NCBI GenBank assembly: GCA_024305745.1
Contig: JAHRBS010000007.1
Location: forward strand, 2,604,001-2,668,000
DNA length: 64,000 nucleotides
Source: Polyporus tsugae
Lineage: Eukaryota; Basidiomycota; Agaricomycetes; Polyporales; Polyporaceae
Reading direction: 5' to 3'
Below are positions 41,101 through 52,319 of this stretch, piece by piece (within the stretch, counting starts at the first letter, position 1; the number at the start of each line of letters is the position of its first letter). The notes below the pieces were generated by a model. The model worked only from the letters and a program-made list of their open reading frames with translations. It was not told the origin of the DNA and made no database searches. Position numbers and translations under genes: made by a program.

Positions 41101-41419
41101 TGAGCAAACGTTGAAAGGCGAAATGAGAAAGTCAAAGAGAGAGGAGGGATGGAAGAGGAGATGAGGACAAGGAGGACAAGGAGCTCACCTGCTCCTGTGA
41201 GGGTGGGTGCACGAGGTGATTTGGGGGGCCAGGACTAGATGGGAAAGCAATCACCATGGGAGACGGAGACTGGACGGCGATTGCGGGCGAAGGAGGAAGG
41301 AGGGATGACGGAGGGCGAGGGTCGGATTGAGCAGGAAGCGTTGCGGGGGAATGCCGTGAAGGCGGATGTGATGGTGGGACGGAGAGGTCGATAGACTGCA
41401 CGGGCTTCGCAGACAACAT
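38188..41419 (-). CDS. Ser/Thr protein kinase of the Hal4/Sat4-Hrk1 (NPR1) fungal family
   Basis: About 1,000 residues in three exons. The ATG at 41419 ([16 protein letters not shown]) opens a disordered Ser/Pro-rich half of about 330 residues, spliced at SQEQ to [11 protein letters not shown]. The kinase domain begins [20 protein letters not shown], with the ATP-binding Lys in TFAVKEF. An intron follows, then [14 protein letters not shown], the catalytic loop [11 protein letters not shown] in [11 protein letters not shown], and [20 protein letters not shown]. The domain is interrupted after [16 protein letters not shown] by about 240 disordered residues before the last helices ([34 protein letters not shown]). 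The tail [17 protein letters not shown] is typical of the family. In yeasts and Cryptococcus such kinases control potassium and nutrient transporters and stress responses. Which member this is cannot be fixed here. Confidence 0.92.
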
Positions 41420-42007
41420 GATGGCGGGGAGGCGTCGGGCGGGGGTGAGCAGAGGAAAGAAAAGATGTAGACTGGGAGATAGCAGAGAGCAGGGAGGAGA
41501 GGAGAGGGAGTGACCGAGGGCGGATTAGGCTAAGGGCCAACCAGCACCAGCGACGGGGCAGTCCGACTTGTTATGCGGCGCGCATCATTCGGCCCAATCT
41601 CAGATTCTTCCGGTCCGGTCCGTCCGTCCTTTCTGCCACTCGCAGCGGCGCCCTCCGAGTCCACCGCTCCTCCTCCGTCCCCGCCGCACGCCCCTCCGGC
41701 CGCTGCCCACTGCGCGCCGCCCGATATGAACCGACGGCCGCCAAAAAGACGTTATCCAATCACCTGCGTGCCGAGATTGTCTCCTCGGCAGCGTTTCTTG
41801 CGGTTTTATCGACGGCTGGCCAGTCGGCTCTCTCCCTGCTTCGTCATCTGCCCACGCCTAATTCCACTTACGCTCCTCCGTCGGGGCGGTCGGGCGAAGC
41901 AGGCATGTCCTCCATCTGTTACAGTATGTACGAGGATCGTGTATACCTCTCCCTCCAATCGGCATCCTCTAATCGACTTTCCTCTTTCACTGTTCAACGT
42001 TTAACGT

Positions 42008-42039
42008 TCAGCGTTCACCGAGTACGTACTCGACGCTGA
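42008..42039. promoter_or_regulatory. Nested palindrome upstream of the kinase gene
   Basis: A perfect 14-bp palindrome CGAGTACGTACTCG (42019-42032) is enclosed by a second inverted pair TCAGCGT (42008-42014) and ACGCTGA (42033-42039). Just before it come two AACGTT palindromes. It lies about 600 bp upstream of the kinase start codon. The symmetry suggests a site for a dimeric DNA-binding protein or a cruciform. No factor can be assigned. Confidence 0.4.
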
Positions 42040-44567
42040 CTGGTTCATCATTACATCCTCCCTTCCAATCCGTCTGCCCACATTTCCTCAATCTCGCCAC
42101 CACCCATGCTCAAGCCAGCGCCGGCACAGTTAACATTCGAGATCTTCCTGGGCTCTTGTCTTCCAAGTAGGCCTATTCTCTTAGTACAAGCTAAGCATTC
42201 TCTCTTTCGGCCCACCCAAACATGCTATTCCTCGGTTACGAGAATCCACTGTTTCAGCGCAGTTCCTTGGCACTGTCTCCGACGATCAAAGCTTCTCTCT
42301 TAACGAACGTTGTTCTGTCAACCCATAGTAGCACTCCTAATTAGCCCTTCGCCAAGAACGACTACTGCCACTCTCAATTCCTCCAAACTTGGCGTTCTCG
42401 GTACTTCATCCCAGTAAACCAACACACCCTCGCTGTAGTGCGCCTCGCCTCTCCCCGCTTCTTATCGCTTTCTGCCACCTCGCCAAGTCTTCCGGCAATC
42501 CGACCTGTCTCGCGGCCTCTCCGACCCGTTCGCTGGGCATTACTACCAGTATAGTACCGCAAACGTGTGAGCTCAGCCGATCTTCCTCTCGATCGGTCCA
42601 TGTGCGAGACCGCAGCCTCATACGTCGTCCGTCCTGCTGAGTTGGCCAGTACTACGGTTGAATGCACCCGTCTATCTTGCCTGCGCTTCGCACGGCCTGT
42701 CTCTTCTCGCTCATCCTTTCACTTCCAAATCGCCCGAAAGGGCACCCGGGTCAAGTGCCTATGTCCGAGAACTTTCTGCGGACATTGTGCGGGCATCCGC
42801 TCGTCCGCTCGCCCGTGCGCGCCGTCTTTCAAGAGCTCTTTTTCAGTACTGGCGCTTCAACTCCAACGTTTCAACTTGCGTCTTGCGTCAACCCAAAGTG
42901 CATGTGTGCGCTACGACGACGACGGATCCCAACTTCTACACACCCTTCCGGCGCAGGCTTCCGCCAGTGTCCAAACAACCCCAATGGAGCTTCCCCAGGT
43001 GAGCATATGCTGCATGCACGGCACGATTTTATCTGAAACAATCGGCATCAGGGGACCGGAGCCGCCACGGCTCTCGCGCCACTCCGCGTGTAACCTCCCT
43101 CAAGGCGCGCGCTGCACGACCAGGACCCCTGGAGTTGGTACTTTATTTCTTGCAGCGGCGCATGTGCATACAGCAGAACATGAGCAAGGCCACCGTAACT
43201 TACTTAAAACCCATGCGCGCCGACGCCCATCCGCATACTAAGTAGGCACAGTCTGTCAGTAGGTGTGTTATTCCGAATACTTATCTCAATTGTTTGCTCT
43301 ACCACTGGTCACCACTGACGATATGTTAGCGTGCGTCTCATTCGCGGCGTGAGAGCCCCACAAGCAAGGGGGCGTGTTACGATAAAGTGGAGCAACGCCT
43401 CGGACCTTATTCGCCGGCTTGACTATGTAGTTTAATATACACAGTCACTCGATTTTTCAGGCAGCTCCAGGTCGACATACGCACGGCCGCTGACCTGAAC
43501 CTAGCCCGCCCAAACGCACCAGAAGGCCCCAAGCGCAGAGCACTAACTTAGCGGGCAGACGCTTCGGATACTGCGCATTGACAAACCGTCGCTCCCACCA
43601 GGGCCGATCTGCTGGGACATCCACTGATCCAGGACCCGCGAAGGTGACATCACTTCGCATCCCTGGTCTCAGGTCCCTCCTGCCGTGTTCTTCAAATTCG
43701 CCGCGTTCGAAACTAGCTAACGCGTTCCCATCGCCGGTGGTCACCGGTCAGGTGGCCCTCCCCTGTCACTCTTCTTTCCTCTCCCCTTAATAGCTACCCG
43801 TATGCACCCGGCGTACTGTAACTTATGGTGAAGCTTTTGGGTGCAGGTGGATCTACGTTCGTGAGCTCGTGGGCCATGAGTACGTCTGCCATTTCTGTTT
43901 GTGTGAACGCAGTTAATTAGCACGGCGCTGGATCTTGACTGCTCTGTGTATGATAATAAATATACACCCGTGCGGAGCTCGATAATTCTGATGAGTGTCT
44001 TGCTTCTGATGCACGCTTTGGGGTACTGATATTCTCATTTTCATGAAGCGGCCGCGCAGCGCATCTGAAGCTTGTCCACTGGCAACAGTTCAACTCCATG
44101 TGTCCATCCCCGGTCGCTCCGAAGCACGGAGCAGGCCTTCGCCGGCTCGCCATGGCTGGGGCTCCATCTGTGGATACAACAATTTCTCGTTCGGTGCTGT
44201 GCGAGTGGCAATATTGAGCAGTTCTTATTATCGTCGCCGCTTCGCGGGATCTGCACCATCCACACATCACACGGAAGGAGCTGATCATCGTGGGCCCTGT
44301 GGCGAGCTCGTTACTTACTTACGGTACGCATGGGGACCGTGATGAGCACACCGCGCGGTGCCCGAGTATCTTGATCGGTATCGTAGACGGTCATAATCAT
44401 ACAGGGACTGAGACCGACGGGATGGGAAGGATCAACGATCTGCTCTGCTCCGTGAGGATGGCACATGTCGTCACGAGCATCACGAGTATCAGGGACCTTG
44501 CATACTGAACGTAAGTCCTTATGGACTGAATCAAGACTGAATAGTACTGAATGCTTAGACTCGCAAG

Positions 44568-44631
44568 CCAGTCGGTATGGCAGGTCCCATCAGCGGAGTG
44601 TGAAAGGGGGAGGACCTGCCATACCGACTGG
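44568..44631. repeat. Perfect 20-bp inverted repeat (hairpin), left end of the element
   Basis: CCAGTCGGTATGGCAGGTCC at 44568-44587 pairs exactly with 44612-44631, with a 24-nt loop containing CGGAGTGTGAAAG. The loop word recurs as CGGAGTTTGAAAG in the right-hand hairpin, in the same direction even though the flanking arms are inverted. Confidence 0.9.
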
Positions 44632-45281
44632 GCAGACTCGTCGCCCTTTTGGCGGGGACCCCCGTGAGAAAATGGACTTGGTGAAATCGCGCTGTTCTCC
44701 CTTGGAGCGGCCGCCGTGCAAGATATTGCATTTTCTTACATGATCTCGTCTTCTCTTCCGAGGCACCTCTGCATATGTACACTATGCATGTGGTAATATG
44801 CATCACTTCCGGTCCTCCTGCTGTGCGGTATTAGCATTCCAGTCTTCCCAATTCCTCGAGGGTCGCGAGTACTCCAAGTGCTGCCAGTTGCAGGTGTCCG
44901 ATCCAACTTGGCATACACCACTGGACAAGGCGTCTACCCGGATGCCGTACAGACCTCACTAATTTCTAGCACGCTACCTAAAATTGACCTTGAGGTTCTC
45001 GCTGACGACGTTATGGAAGGTGCCGAGCTTGAGGTTGACCATGAACGGGGCGTCATTTGAGGGTTTCAAGCCATCGAAGTGGGGGTACTAATGTTGCCTA
45101 AGCCATGGATTTTATATCAGCCAAGGCAGAAGATGATGAATAAACTATGTTCATTGGCGGAATGAGTAGCGCGACTAATAATACCATGGCCCAGTGCACT
45201 CTCCCAAGGGGAGAAAGCACGATTTCACCAAGTCCGTTTTCCCACGGGGTGCCCCGCCAAAAGGGCGACGAGTTTGCCCAG

Positions 45282-45332
45282 CCTGTTCGGTAACCCTCAC
45301 AACGGAGTTTGAAAGTCCCGTCACCGAACAGG
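45282..45332. repeat. 10-bp inverted repeat (hairpin), right end of the element
   Basis: CCTGTTCGGT at 45282-45291 pairs with ACCGAACAGG at 45323-45332 around a 31-nt loop containing CGGAGTTTGAAAG. The stem sequence differs from the left hairpin although the structure is the same. Confidence 0.85.
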
Positions 45333-47702
45333 ATGGGAACGAGCCTACTGAATGCTGGCCGTGGCTGCCCTCGCTACATATGACTTCCTCACCGACGCTC
45401 TCCACAGTTCCGAGTCTTTCCAACTTGTTTGCAACAGCCGTTGCGGCTGCGACCTCCGGCTAGATGACAAACAAACTCGCCGCAGGTACACCGCACGACC
45501 CCGTTGCTGAAATTATCAAAAGAGGGCGGAAATGCAATGGCAGGCGTGTCGTACATACGTCACCGAGTCACTGTCGAGAGCTTCCAGGTGTACATATGTT
45601 CTGAGTCTCGTGTACACGGAGTGACGAATCGAATCCCGCCAGTTCGGATGTCGGATCTCCGTACCGATGGGACGCGACCAGGCCCCGTCGGACTCGACGT
45701 TCGTTATGATGGCTTACCGTGCCTTTCACAGGAGAAGCCAGAGGCTTCCGTCGGCTCGGACTTCGGATTTCGCTGTCGGAACGGGCGCGAAGTGCGAACT
45801 CCCGTTCGCCCGAGCACCAGGACGGGCCATGGCCAGGCGTACGCGATATCTGGGTCGCTCTTGTCCGACGCCTGCGAACGACGTGCGTGTTCGGTGACTT
45901 CGAAAGTTCCCTGCTTGAAGTACGTCTCGGTCGACAGTTTTCCAGTTGTGGATTACGCACCTCAGAGTCGCAGCACAGTCGCCCATTTACATACGGCGTA
46001 GCAGCTGCCGTCGGCCTATGCATGCTGTATAACCGGCTTCTTTGACGAGTTGCACTTGGCGAGGAGGGCGCTTTGCTTTTCTTAGGATCAAGGACGCGCG
46101 ACGCATGCGCACGTATAACACGCCTTTTCAATGCTGTGTGCAGGGCGTAAGCGAGTGCCTGCCTTCGGAGGCGTGTTCGAATATATTCCCCCCAAAGGTC
46201 TTCTTCGTGGAACACTCACAACTGATTAAAAAAATCGGCTACCTTCCAGCGACCATCTGGCTAGGCCTATAGGCGAGGAGGAATGGAGCTCGGAGCGCTG
46301 TCAGGCTTCCACAACGCCGCTGCCTCTCGTTTTCTGGGATGGGCCCCGCGACGCCCTCCTCCGGTCGACGAGATCGCTTTGTCAGCTCTCCGCCGTCAGT
46401 AACCTGCCGCCCTAATGTTTGTCAGGATCGGAAGCCGACTTTTCGGACTTGCGGCCTAGTTGCTTCACGTCGACACGGTGGATTCTGGAAAAGACAAGTC
46501 CTTCCCGGATTGACAACTTGTGGCTAAGCCGTTGTCGTACCCACCCGGCTCAACCCGCACTATGTACTTTCTGTACATACAGGAGATCGCTGCGCAGGCT
46601 TAGATAGGAGTGTACGAGACGGTACGAGAAGGACCTAGAAAGTGCACCGATGACACTAACGTGTATGACTACTAGGCCAGCCCCTCAAACAATCGACCTT
46701 CACCCGAAGGTGAGGATGGAAGACACACAGTCCTGCAGGCTTAGCTTGAAATATAGTTTCGGCAGTAGTAGTAAGCTGCATGCAAACAGTCCAACAACAG
46801 CCCTGGCAGATACGACGGCATCGCATGCGGCCATACTTGGGAACTTAGGGAGCGCGCGGCGACACCGCGGACTGCGCAAATCGCTGGATGCCGGCAGCGG
46901 CGGGCCTCCTTTCCATTTTCTGGTTAAACCATGATGCGTGCGCCGTTATCGGTGCACCGAAACCAGTTTAACTGCGGTGGCCTGTTCTGCTTTGCCAATG
47001 ACAAGGGGTGGCGCCACAACAGCGACATTTGTGCGAGACGCCTGCATATTTAGTTGGAGGTGACCGATGGGGTCACCCTAAAATCCCAGAAGGAAAGATG
47101 CTGAGTGCGGTTAGGAGCGGTTCGGGAGCAGTACATCTGACCCTGATCTGACCCAAGAACGTAATTGCCAGACTTGTGGTAAGTCCGGTAAAGTCGGGGT
47201 CCGACAGCCGAGATGAGGTACCCGGTACACCTGGAAGCAAAGAGACAATTAACTGACTGGAAAAGCTGCTGCGTGCGCGACCGTGAAATGCATTCACCCG
47301 TGACGTTCATCGTCACGATATAGTCATGAATGCAACGTTGTTCGCAAGTCGACAGCTTCCTGTGGTCAAGCACTGGGCAAGCCCAGGGCCTGCACAAGCT
47401 GGCCACTCCCGACGCAAAGGAACACGGGAGCAACGTCTAGCAACGTGCGTCGCTCGGCTGTGGCGCTGTCGACTGATGGTGGCGTTTTTCGACATCGTGG
47501 ACCGTTAACGGTGGACGTCACCGCGGGTGGTGACAGGTGGTGACTCGAGAGTTGCTCCATCATGGCTAGCGATCGGGCTCACGGAGTGGTTTGATCCTGT
47601 GTACATCGTGTACGAACACAGGCGGGCCAAGCGAATTTTGTGAATATTTGTGATTGTATGAGACGAACCACGAGGTAAAAAATTGTGCAAGGTAGCCTAG
47701 GT

Positions 47703-47766
47703 CCTATGGTTGGGGATTGCAAAGCTTTGAAGCTTTCAAATTTTAAGTATCGTCCCCGGCCATAGG
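47703..47766. repeat. Imperfect inverted repeat with AT-rich centre
   Basis: CCTATGGTTGGGGA (47703-47716) and TCCCCGGCCATAGG (47753-47766) pair at 12 of 14 positions around a 36-nt AT-rich centre with AAAGCTTT palindromes. It could be a small hairpin RNA, a terminator-like structure or a very short inverted-repeat remnant. Confidence 0.5.
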
Positions 47767-48169
47767 TCTTGAACGTTTGAACAATGGAAAGCTGTACGTA
47801 TGTATGGTTCAGATAAGGCGATCTGTTGGTGCAGACTAAGGTGCAGTCATGTCAGTCGATGAAGGTCGATATGGGATTGTCAACACCACACAGCATGCTG
47901 GAACAGGCCACATCAACTAGGCCACAACCGTTCACAACGTTCACGCGTTCACGTCCTCAGGCCTCAAAATCCACCGTTTTTTGAACGATGCATACGCCTC
48001 CGTACATATTTTTACATCGTTAAGATAGCTGCGTAACAGCCAATGAGCACAAGGCACGTTTGTCCAAGACACTCCACAAATGCGATCTCCAAACCACCGA
48101 TGGCAGGCACGCACCAAGCGCAGGTGGATTCGACACGTCCACTGCTAGCATCCTGCATTCCGACCAAGA

Positions 48170-51020
48170 TCAACCCTGGTCCTCGGCATCTCGCTTCCTC
48201 TTCATCTCTTTCGACACCTTGTGTTGAGCAGACTCGTGTCTCGCGAGTTCGGCAGGAACCTTCGACACCGGGCTCTTCGAAATTTCTGTCGGGAGCAAAA
48301 CGGAAATTGCACTAGTCAGCCGGCGAAATCTCGAGGAATTGTGGAAACATGTATACGTGCCTTGCTTGAGATCGTACCTACACATTCCGAGGATCGTATT
48401 AGTATAGAAACATGATGGCATGTGAGACAAGGGTGAATACGTACATGACTTCATCGTCGTCGTTCGAGAGGAATGTGATAGCCGTTCCTAGTTTGCCGGC
48501 ACGACCAGTACGACCTGTAGGCGGGGTAGCGATCTATTAGACTCTCTGCCACCGCGGAGTACAACTGCCAAGCACATACCGATACGATGGACGTATGCCT
48601 CAATGGTGTTGGACATCTGGTAATTAATGACCAACGTGACGTCTGGCACATCAATACCACGCCCAGCAAGATCAGTGGCCACGAGAATATCTGAGTCGCC
48701 AGTCCGGAGGGACTGCAAAGCGGCTTCTCGCTGCTCTTGGTTCTTGCCGGAATGGAGGGTGGCGGCACTCCACTACGAAGGCGGTCGCATGAGCAAGAGC
48801 GCGGATAAAAAATGAGTGGATACGTACTCCTGCTCGGTGCAGATCCTTGGCGACCACATCTGCCGTCTTCTTCTGGTTGACGAACACGATGATCGGCGAG
48901 GCAAATTGGCCGGAATTGAGGATCTCGAGCATGTGCTGCCTGCGGAATTATTAAATGTATGTACTATAGACGTAAAACTGAAAGGCACCCACTTCTTCTT
49001 TTCGTCGCCGTTGACGAACTCGACCCTTTGCTCGACTGTGTCAACCGCCCTACCAGCCTCACCAATAGTAATGATAGCAGGCTTCTTCAGGTACTTCTTT
49101 GCCAATCGCTCGACCGGAGGTGGCATGGTCGCCGAGAAAAGGGTGGTTACACGGTTCCTGCCCTTTTTGATCATTGTCTCCCCATCGACGTCCATTTGTT
49201 CACCTTGGTCTTCGCCCTCCATGGTGTCGGAGGGAAGCTTGTCAAGGATGAAGGTCAAGTCGGCTTCGAAACCCAGATTAACCATACGGTCCGCTTCATC
49301 CATGACAACGTAACGACATTGCGAGAGGACGAGGACATGGCGCTCGATGACGTCCTTGAGACGCCCTGGCGTGGCGATGATTATCTCCGCACCAGCTCGA
49401 AGGTTGAATTGTTGTTCTTCCACCGAACGCTAGGAGCAAGGTCAATCAGTCTGGGAATACAGGATACAAGGACGGAGTAATTGATACGTACACCACCAAC
49501 GATGGAGACACACGTGAACCCTAGTGGACCTGCGAACCTCTTCGCCTCGGACTCAATCTGCTGCGCCAGTTCGCGCGTTGGCGCGAGAATGAGAGCGTAC
49601 GGACCGAGATGTCTATTGTCGTCGGTGAACGGCGGAAGCTTGGAGATGAATGCCAACATCGGAATGACGAAGGCAGCCGTCTTACCGGAACCTGAATGCA
49701 TGCGTTAGTCACCTGGATGCAGTGGAAGAATGCGGCGAGGACGCACCAGTCTCCGCGATACCGATGATGTCCCTGTTTTGCAGACCGATTGGGATAGCCT
49801 GTCGCTGAATAGGCGATGGCTCCTTGTAGCCGATCTTGTCAACAATATCGAGGATCTCAACAGGGATAGCGGATTCTCTCCAAGACCTCAAGGGATGAGG
49901 AATATGTCCACCTATTGACAGGTTATTGCCATGACCGAATGAAAGGACACGAAAGCCTAAGAACGAACCTCTTGCAGCGATACTGAAGTCTTCGCGGAAT
50001 ATACGCCAGTCACGCTCCTTCATCTCGTCCAAGGACTTGTCCGACCAATGCCTCTCATCAATGCCCGCCCTTGTGGCCTTTCTCCTCTCCAACGGATCGG
50101 CCATTACCGTGCCTTCTGCACCATCCCTCCGCCCAGGCACAATCGCTCCCCCGGCGTCGTCCATGCCCGCGATATGTCCGCGGCCAAAACCGACTTGAGC
50201 ACCCTGGCGCTGGCTCCCGATAGCACCTGGCGTCTCCGCATTGTACGTGTCATCTTGCTCATCCCAGTCAAAGACGAATTTGCGGTCATTCATCTTACGG
50301 ATCTTGCGCTTCTTCTTGTCTACGCCAAGGTACCGCGAACGAATTGCCGTCAGGTCGTTATCGGTCATGGGCGGGTCATACGATTGGGAAGCTTCAGCAA
50401 GGGCGGAATTTCCGTTCCCATGGGAGGAGCTAGAGGGTTGAACAGGGTTTGGCGTCGAGGATGAGGCGGGGCCGGTGGGAGGGGCCTTTCCGCGGTCTGC
50501 TCGGGGCCCTGTAGGGACGCCCTGATAGGAGCTTCCTCCCCTGCGGTCGTCCTGTGGTGGTCGTCTGTCACGGTCGCGCCTTCCGTAACGGTCGCCTCGG
50601 TCTCGGTCCCTGTCTCGGTCGTACCGGTCATCGTCTGTGCATATGAGGTGAGCGAAAAGATAGCAAATATAAACGAAACACTCACTGCGTCCGCCACCAC
50701 CACTGCCGTACCGCGATGCACGTTCCCGTTCTCTGTCCCTAGCCCTGATCTCTTCCGCCTCCCGCTCTAGGGCCTCGCGGTCTTGCTTGGTGCGCTCTTC
50801 CCTCTCTCGCTGTTCCCTGATCTCTTGCCCACGCTTCTGGATGGCAAGATGGGCGCGTTGTTCCTTTGTGAGGAACTTTGGCTGTACAGCAACGGTTGTT
50901 TAGTAACTGAAACCATCTTGAAAGAACGAGAACAAGACAGACCTTCGCAGCGGCCTCCTTCTCCTCGCGCTGTTTCTGCAGCAGGGACTCGATTGACAGG
51001 GGCTCTGTGCGCGCCGCCAT
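48170..51020 (-). CDS. PRP28: Pre-mRNA-splicing DEAD-box RNA helicase Prp28
   Basis: Prp28 releases U1 from the 5' splice site so U6 can take over before spliceosome activation. The ATG at 51020 gives [20 protein letters not shown], the conserved Prp28 start. An Arg/Asp/Glu-rich segment follows ([40 protein letters not shown]), then [20 protein letters not shown] and [12 protein letters not shown]. The helicase core is complete: Q motif [43 protein letters not shown] (DEAD), [19 protein letters not shown] and HRIGRTGRAG. The C-terminus [19 protein letters not shown] to RDAEDQG matches the family. The last intron (48286-48360) seems to use a GC donor (AAG-GCACGT), since only that keeps frame. 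About ten exons. Confidence 0.95.
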
Positions 51021-51303
51021 GGTGGATGTAGGTCGTGAAGGTCGTGAACCTCGTAGTGGAGGTACGGTGGCAAGTCTTCACGGGGCCGCCTGCAACTCGG
51101 GCCCGATCCGGTCAAGCCACGTGCGGCAACACCAGACTTAGACTAGTTGCCGTATCGGGCAAACAAGGACCTGTTCATGGACCGCGTCTTGGACTTTTGC
51201 CACTGCGACTCCGAGTGAGGCGCGTCTGGGTCGCCGCCACTTCCTCTAAATCCGCGCTCGCTTTCATACCCGGCTCGACACTCTCTGTACGCGCACGGAG
51301 TTG

Positions 51304-52039
51304 ATGTACAAAATGCACCGCGATATAGAGGAGCTTCGCAGCGGCACCCAGTCCCCGCGCCCTGAGACACCTGAGCCGGACTCGAGGCAGGGCAGGCGGA
51401 ATCCGCCTGAAGCGGGCGTGCAACTCCTAGACGATGATGGTGCTGTTTCGATGCAGGTGCGTGGAGGTCATGTGTGAATGGGCTGTGTGGTTTAAGGTTG
51501 ACACGGGGCGGTTCAGCTAGAGTCATGTCTGAAGCATATCTTTGCCAAGTACTGCACCCCGAAGGCGTCGACGCAAAATCATGGAGAATTCCTGGAGCCT
51601 CCTGAAGGCGCGCACCTTTCACCAGAGGGGCTGGATTCATGGGCGCAAGACACGAATGGCACGCCGTTCGATGATGCGACGAAGGAGGAACTGCTAGAGT
51701 TCATGGACGTGACGGACGACGGAGGCTTGACGTCAGTACTGCTCTTCTCATTTTCTTGCGATCGCAATACCTATTCATCGTGGTCAGATTTAAGGGCTTT
51801 ATGCAAGTATATCAGCTGCAGACAGAGAACGATGAGGAAGAAACCTGGAGAGATCTCGTCAGTCTCACTATGGTTACGCTTGGCCCCGATAATTCCTGAC
51901 CCTCTTCGATTAGTCTGCACACGGATTTGATCGGACACTACGCCTCGTAGCCACTAGGCGAGAAGACTCCGACAGCGACGCTCCATCTTCCACGGACTTA
52001 TCGTTAGTTGCGCGTGCTGGTTCTGTTACTGTTTATTAA
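51304..52039 (+). CDS. Small EF-hand-like protein, family uncertain
   Basis: Four or five short exons encode about 180 residues. The ATG at 51304 begins MYKMHRDIEELRSGTQSP. Donor GTGCGT after VSMQ joins LESCLKHIFAKYC. The central part holds LSPEGLDSWAQDTNGTPFDD and then ELLEFMDVTDDGGLTFKGF, an EF-hand-like helix-loop-helix whose loop lacks the usual Glu at position 12. It continues MQVYQLQTENDEEETWRDLS and AHGFDRTLRLV after an intron. The LT-x-KGF...ETTW/ETWRDL...GFD pattern resembles the EF-hand-associated segment of Miro GTPases, but no GTPase domain is present. The tail is Ser/Asp-rich and ends at TAA 52037-52039. It is divergent to PRP28 (283 bp apart). An upstream exon may be missing. 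Confidence 0.72.
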
Positions 52040-52319
52040 CCAGCACTTGCCAGTCCATAGCAGGGAAACTCTGGACGTCTGAGTCATGCATGCTGCTACT
52101 GAAGCTTCACATCGAATGCTGCGCTCTCAAGACGGCTCCAGATATGACATCTGGGTTGGGGCCACATGCATCTAACCATACGCCGGCCATCGGATTCAAG
52201 ATGTGGCAAATTACGATGAAGTACAAGAAGATTGACACCTTTTCCGCATACGATATACATGTACGTACTATGTCTCAAGCTAAGTATGCCATATACCCTA
52301 GGCACCAGCGCCCCCATCA

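Larger units (their letters stand above)
44545..45356. mobile_element. Non-autonomous element with inverted ends, terminal hairpins and 11-bp direct repeats
   Basis: Two copies of an ~80-bp sequence lie in inverted orientation, at 44628-44707 and 45201-45282, about 90% identical (shared core CTCGTCGCCCTTTTGGCGGG and GGACTTGGTGAAATCG). Outside each lies a hairpin. On the left is a perfect 20-bp stem (44568-44587 with 44612-44631) and on the right a 10-bp stem CCTGTTCGGT (45282-45291 with 45323-45332). The same 11-bp word TACTGAATGCT flanks the unit at 44545-44555 and 45346-45356, like a target-site duplication. No transposase is present inside (about 790 bp). An 11-bp duplication and long inverted ends would fit a Mutator-like deletion derivative, but the class is not certain. 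Confidence 0.55.
41420..48169. other. Gene-poor island of 6.7 kb
   Basis: Between the kinase start and the PRP28 end no frame shows a recognisable domain or a chain of splice-compatible exons on either strand. The longest frames (42567-43241 +, 45568-46215 -, 45504-46001 +) overlap each other antisense and have no family features. The first 1.5 kb is pyrimidine-rich on the + strand and may include the kinase promoter and leader. The rest contains the hairpin-ended element at 44545-45356, short palindromes (for example GGTGACC/GGTCACC at 47056-47074 and a 7-bp stem at 47594-47620) and tandem GTTCAC units near 47933-47955. It is probably transposon-derived or regulatory sequence. Confidence 0.55.

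Noticed and set aside
42567..43241. 224-codon open frame on the + strand
   Set aside because: Pyrimidine-rich sequence lowers stop frequency. No splice sites or recognised motifs, and overlapping frames are similarly open.
45504..46215. Open frames on both strands (165 and 215 codons)
   Set aside because: They overlap antisense, neither shows domain features, and no supporting exons lie nearby.
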